From positions 558,001-622,000 of the forward strand of contig NZ_VYQF01000001.1 of NCBI RefSeq assembly GCF_008710285.1: a DNA stretch of 64,000 bases, read 5' to 3'. A model generated the notes under the pieces. The model saw nothing but the letters and a program-made list of their open reading frames with translations. It was not told where the DNA came from and did not search any database. Numbering within the stretch: the stretch's first letter is position 1; every line of letters starts with the position of its first letter. This DNA comes from Ginsengibacter hankyongi (GTDB lineage Bacteria > Bacteroidota > Bacteroidia > Chitinophagales > Chitinophagaceae). Below are positions 27,796-35,625 of this stretch, piece by piece. A program made the position numbers and the translations under genes.

Positions 27796-28254
27796 TCAAG
27801 ATTTAGCTTCTTTTTTTTCCATCTCTGTTTTTATTGCAGCTGCTTTTTCAGCAGCCAGCCTTTTCTTTTCGGCCGCATAAGCCGCTCGGCTCATTAAGGC
27901 TTCACCATACAAAATATTCCATCCGTTGTTTATATTTTCTTCTTTCAATGCACATTTTGCAGGGACATTGGTTTGAAAGATGGCGCCTTCCTTCGGACAT
28001 GCACGAACACATTCTGAACAATAAATACAAACGGCCCGGTTAAAATGATAAGTCTGCTTTCCATCCATAGCCTGCGAAAAAACAATAGCGCCCGGGGGGC
28101 AAGCCATTTCACACCGGCGACACCAGATGCACAAGTTTTCATTAAAACCAATCATTCCCCTGTAATCATCCGGTATAAAAGTTTGTTCAAACGGGTATTT
28201 AATTGTAACCGGCTTCTTAAATAAATTCAGGATCGCTTTAAAAAATGTTTTCAT
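27796..28254 (-). CDS. echF: Ech-type hydrogenase ferredoxin-like subunit EchF (NuoI-like)
   Basis: This polyferredoxin carries two [4Fe-4S] clusters, CIWCRRCEMACPPG and CIYCSECVRACPKEG, as in NuoI/EchF. In Ech enzymes this subunit takes electrons from soluble ferredoxin. I start at the ATG at 28254 (MKTFFKAILNLFKKPVTIKYP), which resembles the membrane-facing N-terminus of the family and leaves a 14-bp gap to echE; upstream ATGs up to 28293 would overlap echE. The product is 152 residues. The C-terminal 40 residues are highly charged and Ala/Lys/Glu-rich, probably helical, beyond the usual EchF end. It is the last gene of the six-gene operon and converges on araR. Confidence 0.93.
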   Translation of the reverse strand: MKTFFKAILNLFKKPVTIKYPFEQTFIPDDYRGMIGFNENLCIWCRRCEMACPPGAIVFSQAMDGKQTYHFNRAVCIYCSECVRACPKEGAIFQTNVPAKCALKEENINNGWNILYGEALMSRAAYAAEKKRLAAEKAAAIKTEMEKKEAKS

Positions 28255-28268
28255 CGTAAAATATTTAA

Positions 28269-29357
28269 TCATCTTGATGTACATGAAAGGCATGGATCAT
28301 AAGATGCAATAATAGCAGGAGCGCTCCCATACTCATTCCCTTTAAATGCTTCTACCATGGCAGGGATATTAGAAAATGTGGGCGCTTTAATTTTTAAACG
28401 TTCCAGTATTTGCGTCTTGTTTCCTTTAGCATAATAAAATAATTCGCCGCGTGGAGCCTCAAGTCTTGCAACCGCTTCACCATCAGGAAACGTTTTTGTT
28501 TCCGTAACAAGTGCCGATTCAGGTAACCCGTTTATAATATTTTCAATGATTCGCATTGATACATACAATTCACGCAAACGAACCATGTTGCGGGCATGAA
28601 CATCTCCTGCTTTATCTAACACCATTTCAAAACCAACTTCTTTCCACGGTAGCAGATCGTCGTATTCATTGCGAACATCAGCTGCAAGCCCCGTTGCTCT
28701 CGCAAAAGGGCCAACCACATTCAGTCTCAAAGCGTCTTCTTTTGTAATGAGTCCAACACCTTTGTTCTTTAAAGATAATGTCCAGTTATTTTGATAGATG
28801 TCAACCAGTTCATCTAATTGTGGTTTAAAAATTTTCAATCGTTCTAAAATCATTTTACCAACTTCCGGTTTTAAGTCCCGGGCAACTCCACCCACTATTG
28901 AAAAATCATATTGAATACGATTGCCGCACACCGCCTCAAGCAGTTCCATAGCAAACTCACGATATTGCATTGTTTTCATAAACAGAGCTTCAAAGCCCGA
29001 GTTTTCCGCCACATGACTTAAGCATAATAAATGCGAATGGATTCTATCCAATTCAATAACAAGCATTCTAAGATATTTGGCACGACGTGGAACTTCAATT
29101 TTAATTAATTTCTCCGCTACCTGCGAGTAGGCGGTTGTATGCGATACGGAACACAAGCCACAAACACGGCCTACGACAAAACTCACCTGGCGGAATTTAA
29201 ACTTTGAACAACACGCCTGCTCTATTCCGCGGTGTACATAATATACATTGGCAACTGTATCAACAATTTTTTCGTTTTCTGTTGTAAACTTAAAATGAAG
29301 AGGTTCTAGTAATGAAATATGCTGTGCGCCTAAAGGTATCTCGTATTGTTTTCCCAT
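28269..29357 (-). CDS. echE: Ech-type [NiFe]-hydrogenase catalytic large subunit EchE (NuoD-like)
   Basis: This subunit holds the NiFe active site. All four nickel-binding cysteines are present: C66 and C69 in GRVCGLCSVSH, and C356 and C359 in SYDPCLSCTSR. The motifs show a true hydrogenase and not a complex I subunit. The protein has 362 residues and ends exactly at the DPCxxCxxR motif, so there is no C-terminal extension to be cut off; the same is known for some group 4 enzymes such as CooH. A maturation endopeptidase should therefore not be needed for this enzyme. The gene is 3 bp from echD. Confidence 0.95.
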   Translation of the reverse strand: MGKQYEIPLGAQHISLLEPLHFKFTTENEKIVDTVANVYYVHRGIEQACCSKFKFRQVSFVVGRVCGLCSVSHTTAYSQVAEKLIKIEVPRRAKYLRMLVIELDRIHSHLLCLSHVAENSGFEALFMKTMQYREFAMELLEAVCGNRIQYDFSIVGGVARDLKPEVGKMILERLKIFKPQLDELVDIYQNNWTLSLKNKGVGLITKEDALRLNVVGPFARATGLAADVRNEYDDLLPWKEVGFEMVLDKAGDVHARNMVRLRELYVSMRIIENIINGLPESALVTETKTFPDGEAVARLEAPRGELFYYAKGNKTQILERLKIKAPTFSNIPAMVEAFKGNEYGSAPAIIASYDPCLSCTSR

Positions 29358-29360
29358 AAC

Positions 29361-29702
29361 TTATTTTTTCTTTCTTAAAGGACCACTTTCAAAATCAGGT
29401 TCCAATACAAAACCTTTTGCTGTATTTTGAATTTTAATATTCATCAGATCCACCAGTTCTGCTTCAGCTACCCACGAAGATTCAACAATATCCCTGATAG
29501 ATGGTATTTCCTCATCTGGATTAATCTGAACACAAAAAGCAATAATATTTGATGGGTTAGCATACTCGCAAAAAAACCATTGCACTTCAATTTTTTCTCC
29601 GAGGTCAACCGCATTGATAACCACAAAATGGTACAAATCCGGCTTGTAAAAATTACGGATGTCGTCTTTTACTTTATCAATTGATGTTTCAATTCTATTC
29701 AT
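29361..29702 (-). CDS. echD: Ech-type hydrogenase subunit EchD (NuoC-like)
   Basis: The 113-residue protein has the beta-rich core of the 30-kDa/NuoC family in short form: YHFVVINAVDLGEKIEVQWFF, then the motif IPSIRDIVESSWVAEAELVDLMNI, which corresponds to the conserved IPS..DI...W.E.E..D..GI of NuoC. It has no cofactor. In Ech it is a structural partner of the large subunit. Identification rests mainly on this motif and on its place between echC and echE (3 bp from each). The C-terminal tail GPLRKKK is basic. Confidence 0.88.
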   Translation of the reverse strand: MNRIETSIDKVKDDIRNFYKPDLYHFVVINAVDLGEKIEVQWFFCEYANPSNIIAFCVQINPDEEIPSIRDIVESSWVAEAELVDLMNIKIQNTAKGFVLEPDFESGPLRKKK

Positions 29703-29705
29703 GGA

Positions 29706-30227
29706 CTATGCAATTTCTTTAATTTCAGCAGCAATATCTCTCCTGTTCAACTGGGTATCTTCTTTTACAGGTTCTTTTTTTAATCGTATAGATTGTTCTA
29801 AATCCTTTGTTTTCTTCTCCAATATCGCAAGCGCTTCTATTACGCCATCAATAATCTGCTCCGGCCGGCTTCCGCATCCGCACACATATACATCCACCGG
29901 GATGTATTGATCTATCCCACCTTCACAATTATACATTCCCCTGAAAACACCGCCGGTACAGGCGCAGGCTCCACAACTAACTACAACCTTCGGTTCAGGC
30001 ATTTGCGCATAAATTTCGACTAACCTTTCACGTGAGCGTTTTGTAACGGGACCGGTTACCAGCAAAACATCTGATTGTTTTGGATTGCCGGTATTGATTA
30101 TACCAAAACGTTCTATGTCATATTTGGGAGCCAAACAGGCAAGTATTTCTATATCGCAACCATTGCAACTGCCTGCATTGTAATGCAGTATCCATGGCGA
30201 TTTTTTTCTAAAAGAATTTAATTTCAT
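29706..30227 (-). CDS. echC: Ech-type hydrogenase small subunit EchC (NuoB-like)
   Basis: This subunit carries the proximal [4Fe-4S] cluster (N2 equivalent) next to the NiFe site. The ligands are C21 and C24 (GSCNGCDIE), C88 (CGACACTGG) and C118 (VCGCGSRPEQI). The protein is 173 residues. The C-terminal 40 residues (from about LEKKTKDLEQ) are charged, probably coiled coil, and extend beyond the usual fold. The ATG overlaps the end of echB by 4 bp (ATGA type), showing tight translational coupling. Confidence 0.94.
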   Translation of the reverse strand: MKLNSFRKKSPWILHYNAGSCNGCDIEILACLAPKYDIERFGIINTGNPKQSDVLLVTGPVTKRSRERLVEIYAQMPEPKVVVSCGACACTGGVFRGMYNCEGGIDQYIPVDVYVCGCGSRPEQIIDGVIEALAILEKKTKDLEQSIRLKKEPVKEDTQLNRRDIAAEIKEIA

Positions 30228-31072
30228 AACTGCAGAAATAGAATGGTTATTAATAAATTAATGAAAGCAATGGGCAAAGCCACTACCAATGAAAATTTAA
30301 GCATCTGCTTATAATTTACTCTCGCTGAAGAATTATCAAGCCCATTAATAAAGAGAAAAACAAACAACACCAGGCCCATTCCCAACAAAGGATCATTAGC
30401 GCCGAAAAGATATGCCAATGTGTAGCAAAACACGCAATCCAGCCATTTAGCAATGTAAATCGCTTCATAAAAAATTCCGGAAAATTCAAGTTCAACACCG
30501 CCGGTAATCTCCTGGTGCCCTTCGGCAATATCAAACGGGGATTTTTTTAGTTTGATAGGCAACACCATCAATAATGCCACAAAAGCCAGTGGCATCTTGA
30601 ATAACAGAGACGCGCCATAATTGAAAATGGAAGACGTATCAAAACTGCCAGTAAGCATAAAGGCAGAGACAGCAATTAATATTAAAACGGGTTCATAACA
30701 GAGAATGCTAATCGCAGTTCTGTTTGCCCCAAGATGACTAAAGATGGAGCGTGTGCTATACCCCGCCAAAATCAATAACGAGGTAGACAAAAGATGTAAA
30801 AAAATAACGAGGATTAAATCTCCTCCAAGTAATAAAACAGCCAGGGCAAACCATAAAGAAACAAAATGCATAATGCCCAGGAATGCATGTGTTGAATGAA
30901 CAATCATCTTTCGTTTATCAGCGAGCTTTAAAAAATCGTAAAAGGGCTGCAACAGCGGCGGGCCAGTTCTTCTTTGCATACGAGCTTTAACGATTCTTTC
31001 GAAACCATAAACCAGGCCGCCTATAGCCGGGGCAAGGAGTATTAATAAAACCGGGATTAAAATATCTTTCAT
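30224..31072 (-). CDS. echB: Ech-type hydrogenase membrane subunit EchB (NuoH-like)
   Basis: The 282-residue integral membrane protein has about eight helices and anchors the hydrogenase module to the antiporter-like subunit. NuoH-family hallmarks are visible: GLVYGFERIVKARMQRRTGPP near the N-terminus (the family has E/R plus RxGP), LLQPFYDFLKL, and the loop KSPFDIAEGHQEITGGVELEFSG with the conserved acidic residues that link quinone- or hydrogenase-side charge to the membrane arm. It follows echA by 47 bp and overlaps echC by 4 bp. Confidence 0.95.
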   Translation of the reverse strand: MKDILIPVLLILLAPAIGGLVYGFERIVKARMQRRTGPPLLQPFYDFLKLADKRKMIVHSTHAFLGIMHFVSLWFALAVLLLGGDLILVIFLHLLSTSLLILAGYSTRSIFSHLGANRTAISILCYEPVLILIAVSAFMLTGSFDTSSIFNYGASLLFKMPLAFVALLMVLPIKLKKSPFDIAEGHQEITGGVELEFSGIFYEAIYIAKWLDCVFCYTLAYLFGANDPLLGMGLVLFVFLFINGLDNSSARVNYKQMLKFSLVVALPIAFINLLITILFLQL

Positions 31073-31119
31073 TATAATTTTTTCAGCCTTCTTAATTTTT
31101 ATTCATCTTATACATTTCA

Positions 31120-32985
31120 TTATAATATTGACACTACAATCAGTGTAATAAAAAATAAAATACCTATTACAGAAAAATAAGGTGTAGCCCTATCGGTAGC
31201 AAAATAGAATGATGAAAATGAATAGTTCGTTTTTTCGCCGCAGGCGTATTCCTTTACCCTGTCAACATTTTTAAAGCGTATAAACGTAGCCGTTATGATG
31301 GTTATCGGCAGCAGTAAAAAAGCAATCAGCAGCGGAACAACCGGCAACGCCATTGCCCCGACATGTAATTTCCATCCATAAATTGTTACTTCAATTGGCA
31401 AACTCAGCGTTTGAGAGGCAACCGGTACAAAATAATGGCTCATTAAAAACGGATAGCTTAAAACACTCAATATTATTAATCCCAACAAAATGGAGATAGT
31501 GGCGGAATACAAAGGCTTTGTTTTCTCAAACTTTACCCCATCATGATCTCCCGTTCGCGCAATTAAAAGACCAAGCACTTTAAAATATAATAAAGATAAA
31601 ATGGCGCCACCACAGGCTATAGCCACTATTACAAAAGCGCCAAGCATTTTTTGGTTGATAGCAAGGACGCCCAAAGATTCAATACCAAACCATTTTCCCA
31701 TAAAGGCACCAAACGGCGGAAGCAACAGCGACATAAACCCAATTGAAATTACCAATGAAGTGAAGGGTCCGGTTTCTGCCAACTTATCCATATCCGATGT
31801 TTGCTTAAAATGAAATATTCTTTCGAGTATGCCTGCATTTAAAAACAACATGCATTTTGATAAGCCATGAAAAAAAACGAGCGTTAACGCGGCAATTATG
31901 GTAACCGGCGTACCAACAGCGGCCATCATAATCATTAATGCAAGCAGGGCAATAGTTGAATGAGCCAGTATTCTTTTAAAATTATCTTGTGAAAGTGCAC
32001 CGATAGCTGCAGCCACAAATACAAACCCAGTCATTGCAATTACTACAGACGCAACAGGTGTTCCTTTTAACGCTGGCGATAATCGCAAAATGATGAAAGG
32101 AGCAATTTTTACCATAGTAGACGAATGCAATAATGCGCTAACCGGCGTGGGCGCTACCATTGCTCCTAACAACCATTTGCTGAACGGCATCTGCGCTCCT
32201 TTAACCAATGCAGCCACACATAATAATGCAAGTGGCAGCAAGATACCCGGTACTGATGAGTGCGCCAGCAAATTGCTGAATGTGGCTGTTCCATAACCGT
32301 TGTGTATTATAAAAAATATAGCGCCTAGAATAGCAAGTCCGCCAATTTGATTCATCCACAACGCAGTGAGCGCATTCTTACCTGAGATTTCATCTTTTCT
32401 AAACCCAATAAATAAGAAAGAAGCCAGGGTAGTTAATTCAAAAAACAGGAAGAAGCACTCCATGTTATCCGAAGAAACAATGATATTCATAACGGCAATG
32501 AACCAAAATAAGATTGACAAAAAATATTTTTTACGAAAGGCACTGCAATCTTCCCCATCAATGTATTGCAAAGAAAATATAGAGATGATGCCGCTGATAA
32601 CATTTATTAAAAGGAACATGAAGACGCTTAACTTGTCAACTGTAAACTGCGCCTGGTATTCTTCCGGAATAATTTTAAGGAGGTAGAGTAATGCCCCAAA
32701 TTGTAAAACAGTAAGCAGCCCAACAAGCCAGCTTTTTTTACGAATGGCTACACTTCCAAAATACAGAAGCAACAAAATATCCGCAACAGACACAACCTCA
32801 TTCATATAATGAGACACGCCGAAATGAAATGGTTCCTCTATACTTACCAGCAAATAAAATGATATAACAGATAAAATAGCAGCAGAAGCTATAACCAATA
32901 TCCGTGACAGGTTTTTAGGCAGTATCAGTACCAAAACGCTGACAGCAACCGGAAGTATAAACAGGCTAATTATAAGTGCATACAT
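31120..32985 (-). CDS. echA: Ech-type hydrogenase antiporter-like subunit EchA (NuoL/MrpA-like)
   Basis: This is the proton- or sodium-translocating subunit of the enzyme. The 621-residue protein has about 16 hydrophobic helices. It has the antiporter-core motifs: the conserved Glu region (MECFFLFFELTTLASFLFIG), the lysine helix (LVKGAQMPFSKWLLGAMVAPTPVSALLHSSTMVK) and the C-terminal part LPPFGAFMGKWFG. It is a single antiporter-like subunit, as in Ech, rather than the several of complex I. It is the first gene of the minus-strand echABCDEF set; its promoter must lie in the gap shared with hypC. Which ion moves cannot be read from the sequence. Confidence 0.94.
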   Translation of the reverse strand: MYALIISLFILPVAVSVLVLILPKNLSRILVIASAAILSVISFYLLVSIEEPFHFGVSHYMNEVVSVADILLLLYFGSVAIRKKSWLVGLLTVLQFGALLYLLKIIPEEYQAQFTVDKLSVFMFLLINVISGIISIFSLQYIDGEDCSAFRKKYFLSILFWFIAVMNIIVSSDNMECFFLFFELTTLASFLFIGFRKDEISGKNALTALWMNQIGGLAILGAIFFIIHNGYGTATFSNLLAHSSVPGILLPLALLCVAALVKGAQMPFSKWLLGAMVAPTPVSALLHSSTMVKIAPFIILRLSPALKGTPVASVVIAMTGFVFVAAAIGALSQDNFKRILAHSTIALLALMIMMAAVGTPVTIIAALTLVFFHGLSKCMLFLNAGILERIFHFKQTSDMDKLAETGPFTSLVISIGFMSLLLPPFGAFMGKWFGIESLGVLAINQKMLGAFVIVAIACGGAILSLLYFKVLGLLIARTGDHDGVKFEKTKPLYSATISILLGLIILSVLSYPFLMSHYFVPVASQTLSLPIEVTIYGWKLHVGAMALPVVPLLIAFLLLPITIITATFIRFKNVDRVKEYACGEKTNYSFSSFYFATDRATPYFSVIGILFFITLIVVSIL

Positions 32986-33345
32986 GCCATAGAGTTTTCT
33001 ATCTAAAAAGAAGTGCTATATTAAAGCAGAAACAATCTTAAAGAAATGATTACTATCAGTTGTAAACATGATTTACTCAACTTATTAACGGGATGGGCTT
33101 AAACGAAGAAGAAATTTCCAGCCACCGGATGAGGGATGATTTTAATCAATAGAATTTGTGATGCTTATCATTGCCTCGATACTAATTATATCTCAACTTG
33201 CATAGGCTTAAACATTGAATTAATACCTCTGAAATATTTCATCACTTGATTTAATATTTACAAAAATTATTATTCTGTTTGCTGAGTTATTTGCATAATG
33301 CAGTACATCGAAAGAATTATGTATAAAAAATCTAAAAATTAATTT
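32986..33345. other. Divergent intergenic region between echA and hypC
   Basis: This 360-bp AT-rich stretch must hold the promoters for echA (minus) and hypC (plus). I find no open frame, no exact TTTG/TAnnTTTG promoter and no convincing FNR-like palindrome. Confidence 0.5.
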
Positions 33346-33627
33346 ATGTGTTTAGCAATACCCGGAAAAGTTATTTCGGTTGAATCGGAAGACCAGGAAA
33401 TATTCCGCACAGGAAAAGTTTCTTTCGGCGGAATTATAAAACAGGTAAACTTAAGTATGGTGCCCGGTATAAATGTTGGTGAGTATGTGTTGGTTCATGT
33501 AGGAGTAGCCGTTGGCAAAATAGACGAGCAGGAAGCGATGTTGACGCTGGAGTATCTTGAACAAATGGGAGAAATGAATGACCTCAGCTCCATTGAAGAA
33601 AAGAAAACAATTCAACAAATTTATTAG
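33346..33627 (+). CDS. hypC: Hydrogenase assembly chaperone HypC/HybG
   Basis: HypC carries the Fe(CN)2CO unit with HypD and delivers it to the immature large subunit. The 93-residue protein starts MCLAIPGKVI, with the essential Cys2 and the family signature, and contains the SFGGIIKQVNLSMVPG and GEYVLVHVGVAVGKIDEQEA blocks. The C-terminal 20 residues are an extra charged tail. It is the only hyp gene in the window and points opposite to both hydrogenase operons, so hypA, B, D, E and F must lie elsewhere. The first ATG is fixed by the need for Cys at position 2. Confidence 0.96.
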   Translation: MCLAIPGKVISVESEDQEIFRTGKVSFGGIIKQVNLSMVPGINVGEYVLVHVGVAVGKIDEQEAMLTLEYLEQMGEMNDLSSIEEKKTIQQIY

Positions 33628-33683
33628 ATCAAATAAAAATAGGCTTGGCATTACCGTAGCGGTTAGACGCAAATTAGTTCTAC

Positions 33684-34181
33684 TCAGACTATCAATTTAT
33701 TTTCGATAGTTGGCAAAAAGCTTTTCGTAAAAACTATAAATGCCGACTCCAGGTTTTCCCCTGCATTTCTACTTAAAGAAGTCTCTAATTCCCAAGAATA
33801 TCCGGCTATCGCCAGGGTGTAAGCTTTAGGATGCTTATTGTAAAGACTATTCGCCAGGTAAAGAATAGTTTCCGGACTTTGAATATGCGAAGAGAAAAAA
33901 TAATGATTAGCAGCAGTACATGATTTTATTTCAAAACCATCTTCCAATTCTATATGTGATGCATCTGCAAAAATAACTGTATCATACGCCGAGATTAGCA
34001 CCGCATCTTCTATTTGCAATTGATAGCGGTATTCGTAATCCATGAAATCAAAATTATAACGCTTAAGCATTTCCGTAATCTCCCACCCCAGCCCGTCATC
34101 GCCCCGGCCGCAGTTACCCATGCCAATAAATAAAATCTTGTTTGATCCGGAAGTTACCGGATCAATCCTTAAATCTTTCAT
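33684..34181 (-). CDS. hoxW: [NiFe]-hydrogenase maturation endopeptidase (HoxW-like)
   Basis: This endopeptidase clips the C-terminal extension of the hydrogenase large subunit after nickel insertion. The 165-residue protein has the family opening ILFIGMGNCGRGDDGLGWEI, where the Asp following GRG is a nickel-sensing ligand. It also has the second acidic site in TVIFADASHIE and a C-terminal AIAGYSWELETSLS region matching the conserved HxxG/GxxP-type segment only loosely. The gene overlaps hoxH by 20 bp, so it should be made together with its substrate. It converges on hypC with 56 bp between. Confidence 0.9.
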   Translation of the reverse strand: MKDLRIDPVTSGSNKILFIGMGNCGRGDDGLGWEITEMLKRYNFDFMDYEYRYQLQIEDAVLISAYDTVIFADASHIELEDGFEIKSCTAANHYFFSSHIQSPETILYLANSLYNKHPKAYTLAIAGYSWELETSLSRNAGENLESAFIVFTKSFLPTIENKLIV

Positions 34182-35613
34182 CGATCAATTCTCCATGATG
34201 GTTATATAATTCAACTTTCAAAGCCATTTTACCTATTGCCTGGGTTGCACAGCTAAGGCAAGGATCGTAAGCCCTGATGGCGATTTCTACCTGGTTCAAC
34301 ATTCCATCGGTAATGGTGCCCTTGCGGCTGATTACATTATCAGCTACCCATCTTACCGCGTTATTCATCGCATCATTATTATGGGTTGTTGATACAATAA
34401 GGTTACAACGAATAATCATCCCCTTATCATCTACTTCATAGTGATGCGTGAGTGTGCCACGCGGCGCTTCAATTATTCCTATGCCCTTCAAACGTCCAAC
34501 GCCTTTACGCACAAGGTCATCTCCCATCAACTCCGGGTCATGCAAAAGTGCTTTCATTTCTTCAGCGCAATGCAGCACTTCAATTAAACGTGCCCAGTGT
34601 GAAAATAAAGTGCTGTTGTTAACTCTTTTGCCCGTAAAAGCTATATACTCCTGCCGTGCTTCTTCCGCTAATGGTGTCGGAATAAAATCACATATATTTA
34701 TCCGAGCAAGCGGCCCCACCCTGTTCCAGCCTTTTTCCCGTCCTATCTTTTTTAAGTACGGAAATTTCATATAAGACCATTTTGCTACTGCTTCTGAAAA
34801 ATAATCCTGGTATACGTCTGTTGAAATATCATCCAGCGTAATATTACCTTCGCTATCGATAGCTCTCAATTTTCCATCATACAATTCCAAACCTCCGTTA
34901 TCATTTACCGTACCGAGGTGACCGGATGGAAATGCTGCAAACTCATCCAAAAACTTTCTGTTCTTCTCATGATACTCTTTCATAAAATTTACCATAGACT
35001 GCGACCATTCTATCATCGTATCTACGTTTTCAATATTTTCCCCATCCAAAAAATATTCTCTTTCATCTTGCGTAAATGTTTTGTGTACCCCACCAGGCAC
35101 CGCAAGAATACCATGAATCCTTTTTCCTGCTACTGCTTTGATAATTTCCTGGCCGAACTTTCTCATGGTGATTCCTTTAATAGCAAGCGCCCTGTTTTCA
35201 ACAGCTACTGCTACAATATTTCTTTTTTCTACCGGGGCATCTACACCAAATAATAAATCAGGTGAAGCGAGATAGAAAAAATGAAGGGCATGTGATTGAA
35301 AAATCTGTCCATAATGCATCAAACGTCGAAGCTTAGACGCAGTTGGCGATAGCTCTTTTGGATCAACTCCAACTATCTGGTCGATGGCTTTAGCTGCAGC
35401 AAGATGATGACTAACCGGACAGATACCACAAAGCCTTTGAACTAACACAGGCGCCTCCCAATAAGGGTGTCCCTGGATAAATCTTTCAAAACCCCTGAAC
35501 TCCACAATGTGAAAAAATGAATCTTCCACTTTCCCGTCCTCATCAAGATGTATAGTAACCCTGCCGTGGCCTTCCACTCTTGTCACAGGATCAATAGTTA
35601 TTTTTCTGTTCAT
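34162..35613 (-). CDS. hoxH: NAD-linked [NiFe]-hydrogenase (group 3d) large subunit HoxH
   Basis: This is the catalytic subunit of a cytoplasmic bidirectional hydrogenase. The 483-residue protein starts with the family motif ITIDPVTRVEGHGRV. The nickel ligands are C62 and C65 (RLCGICPVSHH) and C452 and C455 (YDPCLSCAT). The residue at 458, where HoxW-type proteases normally cut after His (or Arg) in DPCxxCxxH, is Gln (codon CAG). A 25-residue extension (AIGKMALKV...ERFKD) of normal look follows, so cleavage is still expected. It is preceded by hoxUY 12 bp upstream and overlaps the protease gene. Assignment to group 3d rests on the hoxF and hoxU partners. Confidence 0.96.
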   Translation of the reverse strand: MNRKITIDPVTRVEGHGRVTIHLDEDGKVEDSFFHIVEFRGFERFIQGHPYWEAPVLVQRLCGICPVSHHLAAAKAIDQIVGVDPKELSPTASKLRRLMHYGQIFQSHALHFFYLASPDLLFGVDAPVEKRNIVAVAVENRALAIKGITMRKFGQEIIKAVAGKRIHGILAVPGGVHKTFTQDEREYFLDGENIENVDTMIEWSQSMVNFMKEYHEKNRKFLDEFAAFPSGHLGTVNDNGGLELYDGKLRAIDSEGNITLDDISTDVYQDYFSEAVAKWSYMKFPYLKKIGREKGWNRVGPLARINICDFIPTPLAEEARQEYIAFTGKRVNNSTLFSHWARLIEVLHCAEEMKALLHDPELMGDDLVRKGVGRLKGIGIIEAPRGTLTHHYEVDDKGMIIRCNLIVSTTHNNDAMNNAVRWVADNVISRKGTITDGMLNQVEIAIRAYDPCLSCATQAIGKMALKVELYNHHGELIDERFKD

Positions 35614-35625
35614 AATCGTTTTCAG

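Noticed and set aside
28269-29357. Reading EchE as a complex I NuoD subunit
   Set aside because: Both CxxC pairs that bind nickel are present (C66/C69 and C356/C359); NuoD lacks them.
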